Shown: positions 36,098 through 43,232 of the stretch, one piece after another | Position numbering within the stretch: position 1 is the first letter of the stretch | Layout: every line of letters starts with the position of its first letter | Source of the DNA: Acidimicrobiia bacterium | Lineage (GTDB): Bacteria; Actinomycetota; Acidimicrobiia; Acidimicrobiales; Bin134 | Assembly (NCBI GenBank): GCA_022822265.1 | Contig: JAJECA010000042.1 | Span: 58,751 to 122,750, forward strand | DNA length: 64,000 nt | Reading direction: 5' to 3' | Notes under the pieces: model-generated | The model's database searches: none | Seen by the model: the letters and a program-made list of their open reading frames with translations, nothing else | What the model was told of the DNA's origin: nothing | Position numbers and translations under genes: made by a program

Positions 36098-37018
36098 ATG
36101 ACAGTGACCGAACCCGCTGAACAGGCTGAATCCGCCGCCGACCCCACCGCCGACAAGCTCGTGGACATACCCGAGCGGTATATGCCCAAGTACCTGTCCC
36201 CCTCCAGCGCGTCGTCCTACCGGGAATGCGCCCGGCGCTGGAAGTTCCGCTACGTCGACCGCCTGCCCGACCCACCCGGCGAGCCCGCGGTCACCGGCAC
36301 CTTCGCCCACATGGTGCTGGAGAAGCTGATGCAAGAGCCGGTGGAGAGCCGCACGGTAGACCGGGCCAAGGAATTGGCCCGCGAGCTGTGGCCCAAGATG
36401 GAGAACAGCCGCGACTTCCAAGGCCTGGATCTGAACGACGAAGCCAGCCTCAAATTTCGATGGAACGGCTGGAAGGCCATCGAGGGGCTCTGGGATCTGG
36501 AAGACCCCCGAGATGTAAGGGTGGCCTCCACGGAGCAGGACGTGAGGGTTGAGATCAACGGGGTTCCGTTTCGGGGCATCATCGACCGGGTTGATGAGAC
36601 CGCCGAGGGCCTGGTGGTCACCGACTACAAGTCGGGCAAGGCGCCCTCAGCGCGGTTCTCATCCAACTACTCCACCCAGATGCTGCTGTATGCGGCTGCG
36701 CTGACCGAGCTCGAGGGCCACAAGCCTGTCAAGGCCCAGTTGCTGTATCTGGGCCAGAAGGCGGTGGAGGTAGAGATCACCGACGACAACCTCGCCGAGG
36801 CGGTCGACGAGTTGCGGACCACCTGGCTGGCCATCATGGAGAGCTGCATCTCCCAAGAGTTCGAAGCATCCCCCAGCCCGCTGTGCGGCTGGTGTCCGTT
36901 CGTGGCCCAATGCCCCGAGGGCACCGCCGAAGTGCTCCACCGCGACAAGATTGGCAAGCTGCGCTCCGATGCCCCCGCCTTGGAGCGGATCGCCCAGGCC
37001 GAGAAGGCCGGCGACTAG
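36098..37018 (+). CDS. RecB/Cas4-like PD-(D/E)XK nuclease with four-Cys Fe-S motif
   Basis: 306 residues. The nuclease core is seen as FAHMVLEKL (His), GIIDRVDETAEGLVVTDYKSGK (D and D-x-K) and QMLLYAAAL. Four cysteines, C44 (YRECARRW), C263, C266 and C272 (CGWCPFVAQC), match the iron-sulfur arrangement of Cas4 and AddB C-terminal nucleases. A GGGGAGA lies before the ATG. It follows the topoisomerase pair by 28 nt and may be in the same transcript. It is probably a single-domain repair nuclease. Confidence 0.86.
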   Translation: MTVTEPAEQAESAADPTADKLVDIPERYMPKYLSPSSASSYRECARRWKFRYVDRLPDPPGEPAVTGTFAHMVLEKLMQEPVESRTVDRAKELARELWPKMENSRDFQGLDLNDEASLKFRWNGWKAIEGLWDLEDPRDVRVASTEQDVRVEINGVPFRGIIDRVDETAEGLVVTDYKSGKAPSARFSSNYSTQMLLYAAALTELEGHKPVKAQLLYLGQKAVEVEITDDNLAEAVDELRTTWLAIMESCISQEFEASPSPLCGWCPFVAQCPEGTAEVLHRDKIGKLRSDAPALERIAQAEKAGD

Positions 37019-38214
37019 ATCCGAGCCAACCGAGTTCCGGCGAGGCGACCCATCGCTGGCCCCATGAGCGCTTCTTGCCGCTGGGTTGCCTTACACCAGT
37101 AGTGGGCGGCCTCGGCGTCGTCGCCCATGTTGAAGCGGTCCCGGTCGATTCGGTCTTGGTCGGCGAGCGCCGGGCCGATGCGGTCCACCATGTCGAGGTA
37201 TCGCACCAGCCGGGCCACGGATTTGGCCCTAGCTGCGGCATACCCGTCCAATGCCGGAGTGATCACCGAGCGCAGATCGTCGAGCACGGCCACGTAGACC
37301 GCGCTGGCCTCGGTGTCGGTCGGCTCGGGCACCTCAACCGGCTCCGGCACCACACCTAGGATCTCGCACAAAAGCTCAGCGGTTACCCGGCGGTGGAGGG
37401 TGGAGAACAGCATGCCCATGCCCAAGTCCCCGCCGGCCGCCCCGGCCACCCCCAGGCCGATGAGGTTGCGAACCTGGCAGGCCAGCTGCCAGTAGCGCAC
37501 TCTCTCAGCGTCAACCGGGCCGTGGTACCACCCGAACGCGGTTTCAATGTCCACAAACGGTGTGAGCATGGCCCGCACGGTGATCCAGGCCAGGTCCTCC
37601 ATGGGATCGCCCACATGGGCCAGCTCCCAATCACACAGCCCGGTCACCTGCCGGCCGTCGTGCAGAACATTGCCCGGACCCAAGTCGCCGTGGACCAGCA
37701 CCGCCCTCTCCGGGGGCCCGGGCGCCATCTCAGCCAGTTGGCGCAGACCTAGATCGATCAGAGGGTCGGGCTCTGGGCAGTGCTCCCGGTAGAGCCGGGC
37801 CCACACCGCGAGGTCGTCGTGGGCCAGATCGTCCGGCGGCTCCAGAGCATGAAGAACATTGACCTGCTCCATGAAGTCCTTGGCCAGAGCAGCATCGTCC
37901 AGCGAACCCGGCGACCCCTCAACAAAGTCCAACAGCAACGCCGTCCCATCAGGGCTGACCCCGCAGAATCCGGCCGCCCGTACAGGCTTGTCGGTCAGCC
38001 ACTGATAGGCCCGAGCTTCTCGGGCCAGGTCGTAGCCCACCGCGGAGAGCGCTGATGTCCCAGCATCCATACGCAAGAACCGCCGTCCCCCATCGTCCAG
38101 CGTCACCACCCACGCCTGGCGTGAAGCACCCCCCGGAATGCGAACCGCATCAGCAACCCATCGACCGCAGCACTCCTCCACCCACGCCAGCAGCTCACGA
38201 TCCAACTCGCTCAC
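37015..38214 (-). CDS. Aminoglycoside-phosphotransferase-like kinase with C-terminal helical domain
   Basis: 399 residues from a GTG. The APH/choline-kinase fold occupies the first 270 residues: GGASRQAWVV nucleotide loop, Brenner motif LVHGDLGPGNVLHDG with the catalytic Asp, and the metal motif CDWELAHVGDPMEDLAW. The last 120 residues form a separate helical domain (VYVAVLDDLRSVITPAL, RYLDMVDRIGPAL) of the kind found fused to acyl-CoA-dehydrogenase-associated kinases. Substrate unknown; nothing ties it to drug resistance. Its 3' end overlaps that of the nuclease gene by 4 nt, tail to tail. Confidence 0.8.
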   Translation of the reverse strand: MSELDRELLAWVEECCGRWVADAVRIPGGASRQAWVVTLDDGGRRFLRMDAGTSALSAVGYDLAREARAYQWLTDKPVRAAGFCGVSPDGTALLLDFVEGSPGSLDDAALAKDFMEQVNVLHALEPPDDLAHDDLAVWARLYREHCPEPDPLIDLGLRQLAEMAPGPPERAVLVHGDLGPGNVLHDGRQVTGLCDWELAHVGDPMEDLAWITVRAMLTPFVDIETAFGWYHGPVDAERVRYWQLACQVRNLIGLGVAGAAGGDLGMGMLFSTLHRRVTAELLCEILGVVPEPVEVPEPTDTEASAVYVAVLDDLRSVITPALDGYAAARAKSVARLVRYLDMVDRIGPALADQDRIDRDRFNMGDDAEAAHYWCKATQRQEALMGPAMGRLAGTRLARI

Positions 38215-38220
38215 CCGCCC

Positions 38221-38226
38221 AGGCTA
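38221..38226 (-). promoter_or_regulatory. -10 hexamer for the APH-like gene
   Basis: TAGCCT on the minus strand with six bases to the GTG at 38214. Confidence 0.5.
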
Positions 38227-38259
38227 AGCCCCTCCATCACCCGCCGCGCATTGTGCGTC

Positions 38260-38265
38260 TACGCT
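38260..38265 (+). promoter_or_regulatory. -10 hexamer for the methyltransferase gene
   Basis: TACGCT with nine bases to the GTG at 38275, so the leader would be about two bases. It excludes the TTG at 38251 as the main start. Confidence 0.45.
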
Positions 38266-38274
38266 CAGCACCTC

Positions 38275-38901
38275 GTGTTCCCACCGGGCTTTTTTGATCG
38301 GGCTGATCCCAGCCCCGACCACTTCTTCTACTCACCACCCCGCCTGGTCACCCACATAGACGACCAGGCCATCGCCGCGGTGGGCGCCTTGTACCAGGAG
38401 TTGGGCCTCACCGGAGAAGTACTCGACCTGATGTCGTCGTGGATATCACACTTCACCCACCCCCCAGACCGGCTGGTAGCCCTCGGAATGAACGAGGTTG
38501 AGCTAGCTGCCAACCCTCAAGCCCACAACTGGCTCATTCACGACCTCAACGACACGCCGCGACTCCCCTTCGAAGACAACTCCTTCGACGCCGCCACCTG
38601 TTGCGTCTCGGTTGACTACCTGACCAAGCCAATCGAGGTGTTCACCGATGTAGCCCGCGTGCTCCGCCCCGGCGGCCTGTTCGTGGTCACGTTCTCCAAT
38701 CGGTGCTTCCCCACCAAAGCCATCCGAGGCTGGCTCTACGCCGACGACGCCGGACACCTAGAGATCGTCCGACGCTACTTCGAAGCCGCCGAAGGATGGG
38801 CTGAGCCGGTGACCAAACAGTGCATCCCCCCGGAAGTCCTCGGCGACCCCCTCTACGCCGTCTACGCCGAAGCTAAAAGCACCTTGCAATCAAGCCTATG
38901 A
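38275..38901 (+). CDS. SAM-dependent methyltransferase-like protein
   Basis: 208 residues from the GTG at 38275. The sequence opens FPPGFFDRADPSPDHFFY, then VLDLMSSWISHF in the position of motif I (the usual D/E-x-G-x-G-x-G is altered, with Ser-Ser-Trp in the loop), and LPFEDNSFDAATCCVSVDYL and EVFTDVARVLRPGGLFVVTFSNRC, which match class I methyltransferase motifs II-III. The changed glycine loop makes activity likely but not certain. It is divergent from the APH-like gene and is followed by an antitoxin gene overlapping its stop. Confidence 0.72.
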   Translation: MFPPGFFDRADPSPDHFFYSPPRLVTHIDDQAIAAVGALYQELGLTGEVLDLMSSWISHFTHPPDRLVALGMNEVELAANPQAHNWLIHDLNDTPRLPFEDNSFDAATCCVSVDYLTKPIEVFTDVARVLRPGGLFVVTFSNRCFPTKAIRGWLYADDAGHLEIVRRYFEAAEGWAEPVTKQCIPPEVLGDPLYAVYAEAKSTLQSSL

Positions 38902-38909
38902 CGCATCAT

Positions 38910-38929
38910 GTTGTCCATATGAGGACAAC
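38910..38929. promoter_or_regulatory. Inverted repeat over the VapB-like start codon
   Basis: GTTGTCC at 38910-38916 and GGACAAC at 38923-38929 are perfect 7-bp arms around a 6-bp centre holding the ATG (38919-38921). Placement suits an antitoxin operator. On RNA the same repeat could fold over the start codon. Confidence 0.6.
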
Positions 38930-39155
38930 TCTGACCCTCGACGACGATCTCGCTGCAGCCCTCAAGCAGCGGGTCCGCCAACTAGAACAGCCGTTCGACC
39001 AAGTTGTCAACGACACGCTGCGATATGGCCTCTCCCTCGGGATCACCAGCCCACTGCCCACCTACCGCGTGGAGCCTCATCACAGCGGGTTTCGACCGGG
39101 CATCGACCCGACCCGATTGAACCAGATCAACGACGTCCTCAAACCGACGAAATGA
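38919..39155 (+). CDS. Orphan VapB-like antitoxin
   Basis: 78 residues from the ATG at 38919; the frame opens at 38898 but MRTTLTLDDDLAAALKQRV is the standard VapB start. The following FDQVVNDTLRYGL completes the DNA-binding fold and the tail (HHSGFRPGIDPTRLNQIND) fits the toxin-binding part. No PIN-domain VapC follows: the bases after 39155 contain only short frames without the conserved acidic residues. It therefore looks like a solitary antitoxin left after toxin loss, or one that acts on a partner elsewhere. Confidence 0.72.
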   Translation: MRTTLTLDDDLAAALKQRVRQLEQPFDQVVNDTLRYGLSLGITSPLPTYRVEPHHSGFRPGIDPTRLNQINDVLKPTK

Positions 39156-39503
39156 TTCCACAAGACCCACAGTGATCGTCTCCGAGCCATCTCGTCCACG
39201 CCCATCTAACCCGCCCCTGACTCGACAAGAATCGGAGATCTTGTCACTCATTCAGTGGAGATTCTGTACTGCACTTACTCGACATTCTGTAATTTAGGGA
39301 CTGGACAAACCGTCATCTCCTCCCTCCACCACTGGACCATCCGCCTACCGCCGCAACGACGGTATTGCCGTCATCCCCGCAGCCCTCCTCGGCCCCTGAG
39401 TCCTCCTACCGGCCCCTGATCGGCCTTCGCGTGGTCAGCGGCGCAGTCCAAGGGCGAAGAGGCCAGGTCCAGCGGTAGCGGCGGGCTGGGCCATTGTACG
39501 GCG
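39156..39503. other. Gene-free stretch after the orphan antitoxin
   Basis: No frame with start, plausible codon use and conserved content is seen. ATTCTGTA occurs at 39261-39268 and 39284-39291. The base composition is more mixed than that of the surrounding genes, in keeping with decayed sequence. Confidence 0.5.
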
Positions 39504-39629
39504 ATGGTTTGGAGCACCGGCAGAGCCCTTCGGCGGGGTGGGTTGGCTCTGGTGCTTGGATTGGTGGTTGGAGGGCTGGCCCTCACCACTGCGTCAACCG
39601 CTTCGGCCCAAACCCTCGCCGCACAATGA
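39504..39629 (+). pseudogene. Orphan signal peptide: truncated secreted protein
   Basis: An ATG frame of 41 codons gives MVWSTGRALRR, a hydrophobic core GGLALVLGLVVGGLALTT and an A-x-A cleavage site (ASTASA|Q), followed after five residues by TGA. It is a textbook Sec signal peptide with no mature protein. In the +1 frame just downstream, about 39630-39744, a peptide with EFAEEYFGWLDFAQECGYLN runs to a stop, possibly the next part of the same protein after a frameshift. The parent protein is unknown. Confidence 0.5.
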
Positions 39630-39762
39630 GTTCGCGGAGGAATACTTCGGATGGCTTGATTTCGCGCAAGAATGCGGATATTTGAACAGCTGTATAAACC
39701 CAGAAGACACCCAAACCCTCATACAGGGACTATCGTCCGGTTGACTGAAACCCTCTTTGGTC

Positions 39763-39802
39763 GCTGCCCTGCTTTTGCTGTTTCAAGCTTAAGCGGGGCA
39801 GC
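39763..39802. repeat. Stem-loop with 12-bp arms
   Basis: GCTGCCCTGCTT at 39763-39774 pairs with AAGCGGGGCAGC at 39791-39802, one position being a G-U wobble, around a 16-nt loop. No T-run follows, so it is not a standard terminator. It lies in the gene-free zone upstream of the AddB-like gene. Confidence 0.6.
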
Positions 39803-39837
39803 GGCTGATCACTTAAAACTTGAGTGACGCGTTAAGG

Positions 39838-39876
39838 CAATCATCTATTCTTAGCTTTGGTAATTATAGATGATTG
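39838..39876. repeat. Perfect 11-bp inverted repeat in an AT-rich patch
   Basis: CAATCATCTAT at 39838-39848 and ATAGATGATTG at 39866-39876 are exact reverse complements with a 17-nt AT-rich spacer. The local base composition is strikingly AT-rich against the surrounding sequence. It may be an operator, a recombination site or an RNA hairpin. Confidence 0.65.
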
Positions 39877-39967
39877 ATATTTACCGCAGGCGGGGGCGCG
39901 GAGGGGCTCGGCAGGGCGTCGAAGCCCGTTGAAGCACCAGACCTGAGGAACTGTCACTCAGGCTCTC

Positions 39968-39973
39968 TAGAGT
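39968..39973 (+). promoter_or_regulatory. -10 hexamer for the addB-like gene
   Basis: TAGAGT with seven bases to the GTG at 39981. It argues for that GTG over the TTG at 39975. Confidence 0.55.
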
Positions 39974-39980
39974 CTTGGCC

Positions 39981-42900
39981 GTGAGCATTGAGGTGATCTT
40001 CACCCCGTATGGGCCGGCCGCCACTGAGCGGTTGGGCGAGCAGATTGCCGTGCTCAAGAACGGCGACCCGCTGGCGCCGGTCACGGTGGTGGTGCCCACC
40101 AATATCGCCGGGCTGGGGGTTCGAAGGGCGTTGGGGGCCAAGGGCCGGGGAATTGCCGCGGTGGACTTCCTCAAGATCTTCGATCTCGCCAAGCGGCTTG
40201 GTGCACCGAAGACGGGCCCACAAGACGAGGGCGGACGGATGCCGCTGTCAGACTTGGAAATCGGAGTGGCCATGCGCAGAGCGCTGGACGCCGACCCCGG
40301 CTTGTTCCGGGCCTCGGCCCACCACCCGGCCACCGAGCAGGCGTTGGTGCGGTCGTATCGGGATCTGCGCGACGTGTCCGACGGCGGACTCGACAAGCTG
40401 GCTGAGCAGAGCCCCCGGGCCGCCGATGTGGTCCGTCTGTGCCGCTACGTCCGAAGCGAGTTATGCCACGGGTGGTACGACGGGCAAGACCTGGCCGACC
40501 TCGCCGTCGAGGCACTGAAGCCCAAGACGAGCGACATGGTACTTGGCGAAATCGGCCCGGTGATCGTGTATTTGCCCCAGCGGATCACTAAATCGCAGGG
40601 TCAGATGATGTCTGCGGTGGCTGAGAAGGTTCCGGTTGTGGTGATCGCAGGGCTCACCGGCGACGACCAGGCTGATGCGCCGGTGGCGGCCTCGGTGCTT
40701 CGCATGGGCGGGACGCTTGACGCCAAGGCCGCCACTACCCCTCCTCATGGCCAGCGGATCATCACCGTGTCCACTGCCGCCGAGGAAGTCCAGGTGGCGG
40801 TACGAGAGGTGCTGGAGGCGGCTCGACAAGGCATTCCGCTGACCCGCACCGCCGTGCTGTGCGGAGGCGGACCTCCCGTCATCCGACAAGTGCAGGAGCA
40901 GTTGAAAGCGGCCGGTATCAGGGTCAGCGGCCCCAGTGGGCGCACCTTGGCCGACTCCCTAACGGGTCGAGGGCTCCTGGCCCTGCTGAACCTGAAGAGC
41001 CGCGACTTTCGCCGCGACGAGGTGTTCGCCCTGCTGTCGGTGGCCTTCGTCACCGTCGATACCAGCTCGGTCGCGTCATCACCGGAGATAGCCGATACCC
41101 AGCCCGCACCGGTGATGGCCTGGGAGCGGGTGTCGCGCCGCGCCGGCGTGGCCCGGGGCGCCGATCAGTGGCAGATGCGCCTTGGCCACCATGCCGATGA
41201 GCTTCGGGACAAAGCAGCAGACGAACAGCAAAACCCCGACAGCACCGACGGCCGAGTGGAGTGGCTGAATCGCCAAGCAACCCACGCCGACTCGCTGGCC
41301 CAGTTCATGGCTCGGCTAGAACGCGACCTCTCCCCCAGCCCCGCACCAGCCACCTGGAAGGGTTGGCAGAGATGGGTCGAGGGTCTCATCGACGACTACT
41401 TGGGAGGCGAAACGCCTGACGACGACTGGCCCGAATCCGAGAGACAGGCAGCCAAGTCCATCCGGGAAATCGTCGCCCGCCTGGGCGAGCTCGACGACAT
41501 CGAAGGACGTCCTCGCACCAGCACGTTCTTGCCCACGCTGGTATCGGCCTTGAGCGCCCCCGCTGCCAGGGAAGGAACACTGGGAAAGGGGGTGCTCGTC
41601 GGCGGGGTCGGCGACCCGCTGGGCATGGAACTCGACCGTCTGATCATCATCGGCATGGCCGAGGGCACCTTCCCCCACAGTCCCGCCGACGATCCTCTGT
41701 TGCCCGACCGAGAGCGCAAGGCGGCCGGAGACGACCTGTCGCTGCTGGCCGACCAGCACCACGACCAGCACCGCAGCTTCCTCGCCGCGCTGGCCTCTGC
41801 CCGATCTACCACCCTGGTGTACGCCCGGGGCGACTCTCGGCGGGCATCCGATCAGCACCCATCGCGCTGGCTGCTCGACACCGCCACCGCCCTGGCCGGC
41901 CACCGGGTGGACAGCGCCAATCTCGAACACCTTGCCGGCGAAGAATTCTGCGATTGGTACGAGCACGTTCCCTCTTTCTCCGGCCGGGTGCTCGCCTCCG
42001 AATTCCCGGTTACCGATCAGGAATTCCGGTTGCGGGTTCTGACCCCTCTTGGAGGTACCAACCACTGGGAGCTTCCCGACGACCCAGAACTTCCCATCGT
42101 CCGAAAATTTCCCGACGACCCGGCGCTGGCCCGAGGGGCCGAGTTGGCCGCGGCCCGAGCCTCTGACCAGTTCACCCGCTTCGACGGCAACTTGGGCGCC
42201 CTAGACCTTTCCGAGCTGACCGAGAGCGTAATGTCGCCCACCAGCCTGGAGGCGTGGGCCGACTGCCCGATGCGCTACCTCTTCAAACACATCTTGGGAG
42301 TGCAGACCGCAGAGCAGCCCGAGGAGTTGGTGGCCATTTCCGCCCTAGAGAAGGGCTCGCTGGTTCACAAGGCTCTGGACAAATTCATGAGGGAGCAACT
42401 GGAAAGCGGCCAAGTGCCGCCTCCTGGCCAACCCTGGAGCGCCCAGCAGCACGACCGCCTGCTGGAGATCGGAGAGCAGGTGTGCTCCGAGGCCGAGTCC
42501 AAGGGATTGACCGGCACCCCGGTGTACTGGCACCACGACCGCGGCCGAATCATGGCCGACTTGGACCGTTTCTTGCGAGAGGACAACGAACTCCGCCAAG
42601 AACGGCTCGTCGCTCCCGTGGCCAGCGAGTTGGCCTTCGGGATGGGCGGTAGCAAGCCCGACGACCATGAGGCCATCGATGTGGAACTGCCCGAAGGCCA
42701 GTCGGTGCGGTTCCGGGGCCAGATCGACCGGGTCGACCAAGGGGAGGGCGGCCTCCTGGTTACCGACTACAAAACCGGCAAGGCCGACCCCTACAAAGGA
42801 CTAGACGAAGGCAGCAAGAATTGGGACCCGGTCCAGCGGGGCACCCGGCTCCAACTTCCGGTGTACGCATTGGCGGCACAAGACGGCTTGGCCGACTCCG

Positions 42901-43232
42901 ATGTCCCGGTGCGGGCCCAGTACTGGTTTGTCACCGGCGAACAGGAGTTCAAGACCTGCGGCTACTCCCTTGACGAAAGCGTTCTCAGCCGTTTCCGCGA
43001 GGCGCTGGGCGTAATCACCGAGGGCATCGGCACCGGTGTGTTCTGCGACCGCCCCCAGCCCGGCCAAACCGAGGGCCCGTACAGCCAGTACTGCGATTTC
43101 TGCAACGCCGACCGGCTCGGCACTGAGGATCGGCGCCGGAAATGGGAGCGCATGCAGCACCAGGCTGAGCTGGCCGTCTACCGAAACCTGGCCGAGCCCC
43201 CCGAGGACGATTCCAGCGGGGAGGTGGGTTGA
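39981..43232 (+). CDS. AddB-like PD-(D/E)XK nuclease subunit of a helicase-nuclease
   Basis: 1083 residues from the GTG at 39981. The N-terminal part follows the AddB/RecC-like pattern (VTVVVPTNIAGLGVRRAL) without a Walker A lysine, so no active ATPase is expected. LIIIGMAEGTFPHSPADDPLLPDRER and the later SPTSLEAWADCPMRYLF introduce the C-terminal nuclease with GSLVHKALDKF, FRGQIDRVDQGEGGLLVTDYKTGK and LQLPVYALAA. The AddB Fe-S cluster needs four Cys; counted from the GTG they would be C762, C1038 and C1041 (CDFC), and a fourth where Gly is found (DRLG). It likely forms a dsDNA-end-processing complex with the next gene. Confidence 0.85.
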   Translation: MSIEVIFTPYGPAATERLGEQIAVLKNGDPLAPVTVVVPTNIAGLGVRRALGAKGRGIAAVDFLKIFDLAKRLGAPKTGPQDEGGRMPLSDLEIGVAMRRALDADPGLFRASAHHPATEQALVRSYRDLRDVSDGGLDKLAEQSPRAADVVRLCRYVRSELCHGWYDGQDLADLAVEALKPKTSDMVLGEIGPVIVYLPQRITKSQGQMMSAVAEKVPVVVIAGLTGDDQADAPVAASVLRMGGTLDAKAATTPPHGQRIITVSTAAEEVQVAVREVLEAARQGIPLTRTAVLCGGGPPVIRQVQEQLKAAGIRVSGPSGRTLADSLTGRGLLALLNLKSRDFRRDEVFALLSVAFVTVDTSSVASSPEIADTQPAPVMAWERVSRRAGVARGADQWQMRLGHHADELRDKAADEQQNPDSTDGRVEWLNRQATHADSLAQFMARLERDLSPSPAPATWKGWQRWVEGLIDDYLGGETPDDDWPESERQAAKSIREIVARLGELDDIEGRPRTSTFLPTLVSALSAPAAREGTLGKGVLVGGVGDPLGMELDRLIIIGMAEGTFPHSPADDPLLPDRERKAAGDDLSLLADQHHDQHRSFLAALASARSTTLVYARGDSRRASDQHPSRWLLDTATALAGHRVDSANLEHLAGEEFCDWYEHVPSFSGRVLASEFPVTDQEFRLRVLTPLGGTNHWELPDDPELPIVRKFPDDPALARGAELAAARASDQFTRFDGNLGALDLSELTESVMSPTSLEAWADCPMRYLFKHILGVQTAEQPEELVAISALEKGSLVHKALDKFMREQLESGQVPPPGQPWSAQQHDRLLEIGEQVCSEAESKGLTGTPVYWHHDRGRIMADLDRFLREDNELRQERLVAPVASELAFGMGGSKPDDHEAIDVELPEGQSVRFRGQIDRVDQGEGGLLVTDYKTGKADPYKGLDEGSKNWDPVQRGTRLQLPVYALAAQDGLADSDVPVRAQYWFVTGEQEFKTCGYSLDESVLSRFREALGVITEGIGTGVFCDRPQPGQTEGPYSQYCDFCNADRLGTEDRRRKWERMQHQAELAVYRNLAEPPEDDSSGEVG

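Noticed and set aside
39261..39291. ATTCTGTA direct repeat
   Set aside because: Eight bases repeated once with 23-bp spacing in decayed sequence is too short to assign a role.
39156..39503. Possible VapC toxin or tRNA after the orphan antitoxin
   Set aside because: No PIN-domain acidic residues in any frame and no cloverleaf or CCA-type end was recognised.
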